From Syntrophales bacterium (lineage in GTDB: Bacteria > Desulfobacterota > Syntrophia > Syntrophales > UBA8958): a stretch of DNA of 15,140 nt. The notes beneath the pieces were generated by a model. It was not told the origin of the DNA, did no database searches, and worked only from the letters and a program-made list of their open reading frames with translations. Both the position numbers and the translations under genes were made by a program. The stretch lies in NCBI GenBank assembly GCA_023231165.1, contig JALNVY010000033.1, forward strand, positions 1 to 15,140, given 5' to 3'. Shown piece by piece: positions 1 to 6,373 of the stretch (positions are counted from its first letter, which is position 1; the number at the start of each line of letters is the position of its first letter).

Positions 1-2
1 CG

Positions 3-10
3 GCCTCCTT
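3..10 (-). promoter_or_regulatory. Ribosome binding site of the next gene beyond the left edge
   Basis: On the minus strand a strong AAGGAGG lies directly after the TAA stop of the TraB gene. It implies that another gene of the same transfer operon starts just outside the window. In F-type systems the gene after traB is often traV, but that identity cannot be seen here. Confidence 0.6.
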
Positions 11-12
11 TT

Positions 13-1350
13 TTATTGAGTTTTCGATGACATCTGTTTCGTGCGACTGCCGCCCGCTACTTTAAGCTCCTGACCTTTCAGGACGACGATCTCGACAGTC
101 CGTCCGGCATCTATTTCGATAATCGGAAAGAGCCTCTCAGCCATTTTCATATAGTAATTCGCAATCATGTTCAGTGCGTTACCGGCGCCGCCCAAAGCTG
201 CGACCTGCCCGACATCGCCAAGCGAGGGACGGGCGTATCCGATGCTGGTGTTGCTCTGTGTAGGATTGGCAAACATGTTGAATTGCGGGGTCTGCTGTGG
301 TGTTAACGCCGTTGACAGGCCCCCAAGCGTTCCCGCGAAAATTGCCATTGCTATCTGTTGCCCCTGCTTGCTCACCAGTCTCCCCCGCATGCCGAGCTTG
401 CCATCCTCTCCCATGACTTGACCCTTCATGGAGACTTCGATGACCCTGTTGTCGGTACGGACGCAGGAAAGGGTCTCCGTTCGGATGTAGGCCCGCTCGT
501 CAGAAATGTTGCCGTATCCAGCGCCAATAATGAAGCACTCTTTAAGGTTCATGCGAAACCTGTTGGGCAATACGCTCAGATCGGTCACGCCTAAAAGTAC
601 AGGATAAGGTTCGGCAGTGCTCTTCCCACCAGAAGTCGGAGCGTCAAGACCGCTCAACAGGACAGCCTGCATGAAACTGCCCGCAGGCAGGTATGTCGTA
701 GGGTCCTCTCTCTTTTTGTCCTTTGTAGATTTTGCGTCGGATTTTCTTTCGTCGCCCTTGAACATCCTTATCGTGCCGCCAGCTCCGGAAGAACCGGAGT
801 CGGATGGCTTTGCAGTTCCCGGTCTGGGCGTCCCCATTGACGATTGCGATCCCGCCTGAGATGCCTGGGGCCGCGCTTCTTGGAGAGAAGAAGGAAGCGG
901 AGTAGGGCCTACAGCCGGAGGACAACTTGGTCCGGCGCAAGACGCTCTGGGAACTGTGGGAACAGCTTGTTTACTGGGGGCAGGGGGAGGAAGAGGTGGA
1001 GGCGATACCACCCGGGATTGTGATTTCTTGGCCTGTTCCTTCGTCTCCTCAATCTCTTTCTTCATTTTTTCCATCTGAGAGCGCATTTCCTCATTGCTCT
1101 TTTCCAGGGCCTTGATGTTTTGCCCTTCGGCAGCCACCCAGAGGTCTTTTTCCACTTTGTCAGCCATAAGAGTCATCTTCTTCGCTGAGGTTGTTTTTCC
1201 CGCAGCCGCAGTTTTCTTGCCCGATTTATCCATGCTGTAGGAGATGATCATAACGAGCCCAACGGTTACGACGATTATGGCAACAAGCACCACTATCTGC
1301 TTCTGTCTTGTCGAGAGCCGATCAAGGATATTTTTGAACACTGCCTTCAC
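13..1350 (-). CDS. traB: TraB/VirB10-type conjugative transfer channel protein
   Basis: A 445-residue protein with the architecture of TraB/TrbI/VirB10, the scaffold that links the inner membrane to the outer-membrane core of a type IV secretion channel. A short basic cytoplasmic N-terminus is followed by one membrane helix (about residues 18-38), a charged coiled coil (about 65-112), a proline-rich periplasmic spacer (about 115-165, with a Cys pair near 138 and 143), and a C-terminal beta-barrel-like domain from about 215. That last domain contains the TraB-like stretch 'PAGSFMQAVLLSGLDAP' and later 'LKECFIIGAGYG'. Start is GTG, supported by AAGGGAG eight bases upstream; the length is normal for F-type TraB. 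It is the last complete gene of the leftward run and follows the lytic transglycosylase, which fits transfer-apparatus assembly. VirB10 of another T4SS subtype is the only realistic alternative. Confidence 0.88.
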   Translation of the reverse strand: MKAVFKNILDRLSTRQKQIVVLVAIIVVTVGLVMIISYSMDKSGKKTAAAGKTTSAKKMTLMADKVEKDLWVAAEGQNIKALEKSNEEMRSQMEKMKKEIEETKEQAKKSQSRVVSPPPLPPPAPSKQAVPTVPRASCAGPSCPPAVGPTPLPSSLQEARPQASQAGSQSSMGTPRPGTAKPSDSGSSGAGGTIRMFKGDERKSDAKSTKDKKREDPTTYLPAGSFMQAVLLSGLDAPTSGGKSTAEPYPVLLGVTDLSVLPNRFRMNLKECFIIGAGYGNISDERAYIRTETLSCVRTDNRVIEVSMKGQVMGEDGKLGMRGRLVSKQGQQIAMAIFAGTLGGLSTALTPQQTPQFNMFANPTQSNTSIGYARPSLGDVGQVAALGGAGNALNMIANYYMKMAERLFPIIEIDAGRTVEIVVLKGQELKVAGGSRTKQMSSKTQ

Positions 1351-1365
1351 TTTCTTAACTCCCTT

Positions 1366-1540
1366 TTAGGTGGGATTCAGCTGCTGCATGCCAGTCAAAA
1401 AGTGCCATCGTTTATTTTTCAACCGCTCGAAAGCATCTTCCCCGAGTTTATAAAAATAAACGTCCATTGTGATGTAAAATTTCTTTTCTTAGAAAAGCTT
1501 CAACTTGTTTGTTCCTTCTTCCCATAATAGAATAACTCAT
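1366..1540 (-). pseudogene. Small ORF between transglycosylase and traB, probably frameshifted
   Basis: The 193-bp gap between the two transfer genes is almost filled by two short minus-strand frames. The first (1540 to 1445) begins MSYSIMGRRNKQVEAFL and starts 3 bases after the transglycosylase stop. The second (1467 to 1366) begins MDVYFYKLGEDAFERLKN and ends in the traB ribosome site. Both have ordinary codon use and protein-like composition. They swap frame in the T/A-rich stretch around 1445-1460, which contains a run of five T. The simplest reading is one gene of about 55-60 residues broken by a one- or two-base indel; two tiny genes or chance are alternatives. No family is recognised, and neither start has a strong ribosome site. 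Confidence 0.3.
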
Positions 1541-1543
1541 TTC

Positions 1544-1993
1544 TTACCGCCCGTAACCGGCACTTTTCAACTGGTTGAATACCTTTTTGGCATAGGACTT
1601 TCTTCGCTCCGGGTTGCCACTGTTGTAACACCCCACAGCCTCCCAGTTGTATCCGTACTTCTGGATGCACTGTGCCAGCACCCAGGCGCCTACCCGTACA
1701 TTTGTGCATGGGTCAGACAACTTGTTCCAGGTCTCTGCCCCCAATGTCCGATACCAACTGGAATTGATCTGCATGACACCGTAATCGTACGAACCGTTTG
1801 TGTTTTTGTTAATGGCCTGGGGATCAAGGGAAGATTCCACGTTGGCGATGCCCCATAAGAGCAAAGGAGATATGCCATAAGTCGAACCCGCTTCCTCAAA
1901 GCAAAAGGCGGTGGCATTTGTAGTCAACAAACATCCAAGTGCCGCCGCCAAAAGGAGGGATCTGATATCGTGTATCATTCGTCGACTTTTCAT
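1544..1993 (-). CDS. Exported lytic transglycosylase of the transfer system
   Basis: A 149-residue SLT-family (VirB1/TrbN/IagB-like) lytic transglycosylase, expected to cut peptidoglycan glycan strands so that the secretion channel can pass. Residues 1-29 form a Sec signal peptide with cleavage after about A29 (motif ATA). The catalytic Glu is E53 in 'IANVESSLDPQA', followed by the family motifs 'YGVMQINSSW' (71-80) and 'CYNSGNP' (122-128). Cys residues at 31, 96, 109 and 122 could make disulfides in the periplasm. The ATG lies two bases after the stop of the upstream gene and has only a weak ribosome site, so translational coupling is likely. The length is typical for conjugation-associated, stand-alone SLT domains. 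The family call is secure; the role in transfer is inferred from its place beside traB. Confidence 0.92.
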   Translation of the reverse strand: MKSRRMIHDIRSLLLAAALGCLLTTNATAFCFEEAGSTYGISPLLLWGIANVESSLDPQAINKNTNGSYDYGVMQINSSWYRTLGAETWNKLSDPCTNVRVGAWVLAQCIQKYGYNWEAVGCYNSGNPERRKSYAKKVFNQLKSAGYGR

Positions 1994-1995
1994 GC

Positions 1996-2655
1996 TTATG
2001 CGGCGCTGGATACAGGAGAGTTTAACCCCTTGGCGGATACCAGGGTAATAATCCCCTTGGGTGCGCCGTAGTCCACCTTTGCCGTTTTCGCAAGTTGCCG
2101 GGTCAGCTCGTTGAAGTCAACAAAAGCGCCTATGACGCCGGTGATCACCTCTCCCGCTCTTGTGAAATCAGTGCATGTTGTCCGGCATTGTATCAGCAGG
2201 GGGTCGATGCGCTTGATAAGCAGGGCTATTTTCCTGCCTTCTTCCGTCCGGGGTACAAATACATACGATGATCTCCTTTCCGCCAGAAGTCTCCTCGATT
2301 CCGGTGTCTCATACTGGTAGGAGCCAATGCCGTAAGAGTTGCTGCTCAATTCTGAAAGTGTTCTTGTCAGAGAATCTAATCTCAGGGTGAATTCCTCTGT
2401 ACTGCGAAGACTCTCGACCACCTTGTCAATCGGAATCGACACTCCGGCCTTCATCCGCATCGAGTTCACCACTCTATCGAATCCGAACATTATCTTGACT
2501 ATCAGGTGTCCTTCCCTGGATCTCGGGGCGAGCACAATCGCCATTGGGTCGCCTACAAGCCGAACCTTTCTGTTCAGCACGCTTGCTGCCACAGCAGCCT
2601 TGTCCTCCCTGTCCTGATTCTGCACATTTGCCTCTAATGACTCTGCATTGCTCAT
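1996..2655 (-). CDS. Unknown 219-aa protein of the transfer run
   Basis: A 219-residue soluble protein that I do not recognise with confidence. It has no signal peptide, membrane helix or obvious metal site. The N-terminal 25 residues are acidic and probably disordered. The middle (about 30-110) is mixed alpha/beta, and the C-terminal half has amphipathic helices rich in Arg ('ESRRLLAERRSS', about 118-129, and 'KIALLIKRIDPLL'). Some of its pattern recalls the DUF1845/AcaB-like proteins found in conjugative elements, but that match is weak and from memory. The ATG is supported by AAGGAG six bases upstream. It sits between the NusA-like gene (34 bp gap) and the transglycosylase (2 bp gap), so all three are probably co-transcribed. 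Confidence 0.75.
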   Translation of the reverse strand: MSNAESLEANVQNQDREDKAAVAASVLNRKVRLVGDPMAIVLAPRSREGHLIVKIMFGFDRVVNSMRMKAGVSIPIDKVVESLRSTEEFTLRLDSLTRTLSELSSNSYGIGSYQYETPESRRLLAERRSSYVFVPRTEEGRKIALLIKRIDPLLIQCRTTCTDFTRAGEVITGVIGAFVDFNELTRQLAKTAKVDYGAPKGIITLVSAKGLNSPVSSAA

Positions 2656-2689
2656 TTATTTCTCCTTTTCTCCCGATGGGGTTACTCAA

Positions 2690-3322
2690 TTAACGGGCAG
2701 GCCGAACATATACTCGCTCACCTGTCAGCTTCGATACAGTGGCTACATTCGCGCCGTTCTTGCCCACAAACAGCCCAAGACGTTCAGGCTTAACTATGAC
2801 GTGTATCTCGTCCATTTTCTTGAAGTGTATTACTTCCAGTATGTCATCTCCGGGGGCCGGAACAAACGCATTGGCAACATATTTCTCAATGTCGAAGGAA
2901 TACCTTACGATGGTGATAGTGGTTTCTGTATATTGCCGCACTGCCTCCGTCTTGATGTACGGCAGGCACTCAACAATAGGGTCGCGCCCGTTCAGGCCCA
3001 GTACCGCTACCTTCGCAAACCCCGCACCACCAACAGCAGCGGCGTGAACCACCCGAACCTTATCTTCCATCAATAGCGGAGATACAAGCATCTCCGTCAG
3101 CCGGCGATAAAACGGTGATGACTTCTGTGACAGATTAATGCGTCCGCCCTCAATGGAATAGACGGAGGCTATCGTATTGTCCCCCACCCTCAAATGCGAT
3201 CCGGCGTGCGCTCGGTCCAACAGAGCCATATGCTCTGTCCCCGGAATCGCCATCAGGTATGAACTATAATCAGGCAATGCCTTGATTACAGTTGCTGGAA
3301 CCAGGTGTCCCATCTTCAGCAT
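2690..3322 (-). CDS. NusA-like S1-KH-KH RNA-binding protein
   Basis: A 210-residue protein whose domain order matches the RNA-binding core of the elongation factor NusA: an S1 domain (about 5-66), KH1 (about 86-157) and KH2 (about 160-208). The joins also match. 'INLSQKSSPFYRRLTEMLV' corresponds to the NusA stretch 'IVLSRT.PEFLRKLFELEV'. 'GFAKVAVLG...RDPI' corresponds to NusA 'RTKVAV....DPVGAC', and 'LGLFVGKNGANV' to the KH2 motif 'LSLAIGKEGQNV'. KH2 keeps its GxxG (GKNG, 187-190). KH1 has lost it, with LPYIKT where NusA has V-G-x-R-G. The N-terminal RNA-polymerase-binding domain and the acidic C-terminal repeats are absent. Host nusA is about twice this length and sits beside infB and rimP; here the neighbours are a ParB-like gene and transfer genes. 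The ribosome site is weak and the gene begins 15 bases after the upstream stop, so translation may be coupled. A role in transcription elongation or RNA control of the transfer operon is inference. Confidence 0.8.
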   Translation of the reverse strand: MLKMGHLVPATVIKALPDYSSYLMAIPGTEHMALLDRAHAGSHLRVGDNTIASVYSIEGGRINLSQKSSPFYRRLTEMLVSPLLMEDKVRVVHAAAVGGAGFAKVAVLGLNGRDPIVECLPYIKTEAVRQYTETTITIVRYSFDIEKYVANAFVPAPGDDILEVIHFKKMDEIHVIVKPERLGLFVGKNGANVATVSKLTGERVYVRPAR

Positions 3323-3337
3323 GTTGCATCCGCTTTT

Positions 3338-4508
3338 TTACTGAGAGTCTTGCAGTTTTTTCGGCACCGGCAACTGCGGCAACTGAGAAGCTGCGTTTGG
3401 CAGTACCTGAAGCAGATCGTCGATCCTTGTCCGCAGGCGTTTTAGTTCCTGCATGGCTTTGTCGCGTATAGCCGGATCCCAATTATACCCGTTCAATAAC
3501 CGATTCACCGTTTCCACTGAATGTGTTGCTGCGTTGAGATGATCTTGCATAGCCTCAGGCGCAAAGAGCTTCTTTATGTGCTCTACGCAGTCGTCCCGCC
3601 ATACTCGCGCCGATACCCAGGCGGCATTGACCTGGCCTTCTGTATCCTTGTAACGGCGGTTGACTTTTTCGTTCTCTTCCCGGAGAGTGTCAATCTCATG
3701 GTTTTTCTCCATGACGGCGGTCTTGTATGTTTCCACTTGCTCCGTGGCTCTCTGTACTTCTTTCTCCACTTCTTTGCGAAGTGTCTCACCTGCCTGCTTA
3801 TAGGCATCCTCCTTGATAGTCTTAAGCTCTTCCATCTCCTCAAGCAGGGCTTCTCTCGCCTTATCCTGCTGGCTGCGAAGCGTTTTCAAATCTTTTTCCT
3901 TCACCACCAACTGTTCCTTGAGCTTTTCCATCTGAGTTGTCAGGGCAACCTTTTCCTGAGTATGCCTTTCCTTCTCTGCCGGATCCTGTTCTACGATAAC
4001 CTCAACAACATCACTTCGTTGCTGCTCGATCAAAACCCAATGCTCCCGCTGCTGGCTTTCCGGTAACTTGGCATAGGAAAGGGCTGTATTTATGCTCATC
4101 CGATTTGCCTGATATAGTTCCATAAGATCGGGTAGCAGATGCGTCGCGAGATGCTTTTCCATCAATTCTTTCTGCTTTTGCACTTTCAGTGTTTTAAACC
4201 TGGAGCGTTCTTCCTTGGAGAGCATCCGCCGGTAGATTTCCGTCTCAATTACTGCCTCATACATATCAGGCGACGACTCAATGCATGGCACGGTTCGCAA
4301 GGATAATTCCTTGGCGGCCCGCCATCTGTTATGACCAGCCTGGATGGTGTAGCAATCGTTTTCGTCCGGTACGACGATGAGTGGTTCCTTGATGCCGTGC
4401 ATGGCAATACTGGTTTTTAGATCGTCATACTCCTCAGAGGGCAGCGGCGGAAACAAATTGTCCGGGTTTGGCTTTAACTTACAGGTCTCGACGTGATACA
4501 ACTTCATG
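3338..4508 (-). CDS. ParB/Srx-fold protein with long coiled coil
   Basis: A protein of about 389 residues. Residues 1-100 form a ParB N-terminal (ParB/Srx) domain: 'LKTSIAMHGIKEPLIVV', then the nucleotide-binding signature 'AGHNRWRAAKEL' (57-68), where chromosomal ParB has G-E-R-R-x-R-A. A helical middle (about 100-170) could hold the DNA-binding helices of ParB-like proteins ('MSINTALSYAKLPESQQ'). Residues about 170-300 are strongly charged heptad-like coiled coil, followed by a small helical end. Family knowledge: such proteins are CTP-dependent DNA clamps in partition or act as transcription regulators on plasmids. No ParA ATPase lies in the window. I chose the ATG at 4508 because AGGAG stands eight bases upstream; the GTG at 4516 overlaps that ribosome site. 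It follows the ribbon-helix-helix-like gene by 32 bases and precedes the NusA-like gene by 15, so one operon is likely. Confidence 0.82.
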
Positions 4509-4540
4509 ATAATCACTCCTTTTCTGTTTATTAGGCTTGT

Positions 4541-5233
4541 TTATTGGAACGGTGGTGCTATTGAACCCACAGCTTGCTGATTTAAAAGATTCTTTTTTCC
4601 ACGTTGCATGTTCTCTTCAGCGGCGTACCTCAATATGCTCTGGTTAGCCTGCAGAAACTCCATGAACAGCGATAAGAAAGCCGCACTCACCGTTAGACCC
4701 ATATCTCCGGCATAGCTTTTGACATAGTTAAAGGTTTTGGTTTTCAGTGGGATACGGTATTGATTTCTGCGGGTAGGCAGTTTTTCCTCTGTTTTCTCGG
4801 ATGATCTCTCAGCCATGTCTTCAAGCTGGTTCAAGAAAATATCCCGATACAACTTGCTTTGCATCACAATGGCGATGGGTGTGCCGATAGTTATGCGGAT
4901 AGAGAGACGGAGTGATCTGGGTGATTCTGCGTCGTCGTTGTCAGGGCTCTCCCAATATGGATCGGGCATCTGTGAGTCGGGCCTGAGAATGTTGGCTTTT
5001 TGATACTCTTTAACACTCCTATAAAATCTAAGAGCTTTTAAACTCTTCGGATCGGTTATGCTTACAAGATATATGTGATATTTTCCGCTCGGATGGAGTA
5101 CCTTTTTGACCGGATCAAGCAACATGCCTTCCTTGGCCCTTATCTGTAACCATCGGATTTTCAATTCCCTCGCCCAGGGGTTAATCTTTTTGTATTCCTT
5201 AATTGTACACCACTCTTGATCTTGGGTTTCCAT
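4541..5233 (-). CDS. Unknown 230-aa protein, possible ribbon-helix-helix DNA binder
   Basis: No full-length family is recognised. The N-terminus ('WCTIKEYKKINPWARELKI', 8-26) looks helical and could be a small helix-turn-helix. Residues 85-105 are an acidic, proline-rich linker. The C-terminal part (about 156-196) reads as a short strand ('YRIPLK') followed by two amphipathic helices ('TFNYVKSYAGDMGLTVSAAF'), which is the pattern of ribbon-helix-helix DNA-binding proteins. The ATG has AAGGAG six bases upstream. It is the first gene of the leftward run and lies 48 bases from two 39-bp repeats (5281-5358). RHH proteins of plasmids typically bind such repeats upstream of their own gene, to repress it or to serve as a centromere. 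This role is inferred from position and a weak fold pattern. Confidence 0.7.
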   Translation of the reverse strand: METQDQEWCTIKEYKKINPWARELKIRWLQIRAKEGMLLDPVKKVLHPSGKYHIYLVSITDPKSLKALRFYRSVKEYQKANILRPDSQMPDPYWESPDNDDAESPRSLRLSIRITIGTPIAIVMQSKLYRDIFLNQLEDMAERSSEKTEEKLPTRRNQYRIPLKTKTFNYVKSYAGDMGLTVSAAFLSLFMEFLQANQSILRYAAEENMQRGKKNLLNQQAVGSIAPPFQ

Positions 5234-5280
5234 GTATAACTCCTTATGGTTGCCGTTCTCTTCCTTTTTTGCCGGAAATG

Positions 5281-5358
5281 GTTCGCGGTCCCAAATTAGG
5301 ACAAAGTTTACTGCGAACAGTTCGCGGTCCCAAATTGGGACAAGGTTTGCTGCGAACA
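5281..5358 (+). repeat. Two tandem 39-bp repeats with internal dyads
   Basis: Units at 5281-5319 and 5320-5358 follow each other without a gap and differ at only three positions, each A in the first and G in the second. Each unit is bounded by gttcgc and gcgaac, which are inverted relative to each other. Near its left end each has a second dyad, gtccca-aat-tgggac, perfect in unit 2 and with one change in unit 1. The block sits 48 bases upstream of the 5233 gene start and just before the leftward run that contains a ParB-like protein. It is a good candidate operator or centromere (parS-like) site. The core gtcccaa..gggacaag resembles one stretch of the iterons at 14240-14257. Confidence 0.85.
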
Positions 5359-5394
5359 GTTAGTGCGGCATTTTGCCACAATATCTACTGTGAA

Positions 5395-5730
5395 CTATAT
5401 AGACGGAGGGGCTTTATTGGGATAGATGGGAGCGGCTTTGGATGTAGTTAATATGTTAGAGTATTCAGCTGCAATAGCAGATATGCAGGGGAAGATCAGC
5501 TCCGCACCGTGAGGAATTACGGTTGCAGAGGAACCGGAATATTTTTTGTATTTACTGAAGGCACCGGAAATGGAAGTCTTAACCTTGCAGATGGAGAGGG
5601 AGTTCCATAAGAAAGATTGGTCGTCACAATGGAAAGCTACGGCAGATATCGCCGGAAGAAATACGAACAGGAATAATAGGATTATCTTTTTGATTTGTTG
5701 TTGATGTATTATTCGAAATTCGAGGTTCAT
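5395..5730 (-). CDS. Small exported protein of unknown function
   Basis: I chose the ATG at 5730 because GAGGAG lies five bases upstream; the frame stays open to 5820 but earlier starts lack a ribosome site. The 111-residue product has a short basic N-terminus, a hydrophobic stretch 'IILLFLFVFLPAISAVAF' and a plausible cleavage site after about 'AVA', so it is probably secreted or anchored by the helix. The mature part has Cys in 'FHCDDQ', 'SICKVK' and 'IFPCIS', and a proline-rich C-terminus. No lipobox is seen and no family is recognised. Its first 107 bases overlap the end of the release-factor-like ORF in another frame, which is unusual. Small exported proteins of conjugative elements include entry-exclusion factors, but nothing here proves that role. 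Confidence 0.55.
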   Translation of the reverse strand: MNLEFRIIHQQQIKKIILLFLFVFLPAISAVAFHCDDQSFLWNSLSICKVKTSISGAFSKYKKYSGSSATVIPHGAELIFPCISAIAAEYSNILTTSKAAPIYPNKAPPSI

Positions 5731-6142
5731 TTGGGCTCCTCTTTTTACGGCGATAAATTCCTGCCCGTGTATTACTTCCATGTAATATGCCCTGGAGGAC
5801 ATTCTGGATCGTATGTTCAATTTTGAGGTTTTCCGGCTTCATCCATGATTCCATTTTGCGTTCAATGTTCGCGATCCCCTTTATGTGGGCCGCAATCTGA
5901 ATACGATGCCAGGCCTTGAACTTTTCCATCGCTATTAATCGCTCGAAAGCTGTCTTTTTGTTTTGAGACCGGTCCCTGTGTTCCCGGGATTCCCCCGTTG
6001 CACTAGAGGCCCGATTGACGATCCGCACGACAGACTCTGCTTTGTTCAGGTTTTGCTCATTTTTGCTGTCGGAACGAAACATCTGCACATCAAAGTCTTT
6101 TTTCGTTATGCTGAACAGGCACTGCTTCTGTATGTCGCTCAT
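5624..6142 (-). CDS. Class-I release-factor-like protein with GGQ replaced by NEQ
   Basis: A 172-residue protein whose residues about 8-110 match the RF-1 catalytic domain (PF00472 family) of stand-alone release-factor-like proteins. Conserved landmarks are 'KDFDVQMFRSDSKNEQNLNK' (15-34), 'ESVVRIVN' (36-43), 'ATGESREHRDRSQNKKTAF' (48-66) and 'FKAWHR' (75-80). True peptidyl-tRNA hydrolases have S-G-G-K-G-G-Q-N at the first site; here it reads S-D-S-K-N-E-Q-N, so both catalytic glycines are gone (N28, E29) while Gln30 remains. The protein has no codon-recognition domain. The fold suggests ribosome or tRNA binding, but ester hydrolysis seems unlikely. The ATG has AGGAG six bases upstream. Beyond about residue 115 the sequence is low-complexity and basic ('RRKKRSPNEPR'), outside the family's usual end, and it overlaps the next gene. 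The native C-terminus may therefore be shorter, with a frameshift near 5790-5810. Confidence 0.78.
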   Translation of the reverse strand: MSDIQKQCLFSITKKDFDVQMFRSDSKNEQNLNKAESVVRIVNRASSATGESREHRDRSQNKKTAFERLIAMEKFKAWHRIQIAAHIKGIANIERKMESWMKPENLKIEHTIQNVLQGILHGSNTRAGIYRRKKRSPNEPRISNNTSTTNQKDNPIIPVRISSGDICRSFPL

Positions 6143-6166
6143 GCACTTCTCCTGAAAATATCGGGT

Positions 6167-6353
6167 CTAATGACGAATGCCCTCGGCTTCTTTGTGACTA
6201 CGTTCCTCGCATAGAGCACAATATCGCCGCTTGTTTGAATTGCTTCGGTACTGCTGCGTCCGGCAGCGATGGTAAATGTGATTCGGCTTCTGAAGATTCT
6301 AGACCGTCAATAATTTGCCTCTGTTCATCGGCCCTGCATTTTCTCTCCCTCAC
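6167..6353 (-). pseudogene. Broken small ORF with Cys/His motif between sigma-like and RF-like genes
   Basis: The 231-bp gap holds two overlapping minus-strand frames. A GTG-started frame (6353-6198, 51 codons) reads 'MRERKCRADEQRQIIDGL' and then becomes less protein-like. A second frame reads 'PNHIYHRCRTQQYRSNS' and 'RYCALCEERSHKEAEGIRH', ending at 6167. It contains a CxxC pair plus His and Cys residues that suggest a small zinc-binding protein. The second frame is open back to ATG at 6328 except for an in-frame TAG at 6299-6301. Together they look like one small gene of 50-60 residues interrupted either by a +1 shift near 6285-6300 or by the TAG. The RF-like gene follows 24 bases later. No family is recognised and the reconstruction is uncertain. 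Confidence 0.35.
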
Positions 6354-6373
6354 GATTTATCCCTGTCAACAGG

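Noticed and set aside
3521..4066. Long plus-strand Leu/Phe-rich open frame of 181 codons
   Set aside because: It is the antisense of the coiled-coil part of the ParB-like gene, has no ribosome site, and its composition is what antisense Lys/Glu codons give.
5203..5451. Plus-strand frame across the 39-bp repeats (repeated RGPKLGQ)
   Set aside because: The protein repeat only reflects the DNA repeat; there is no ribosome site and it overlaps the start of the minus-strand gene.
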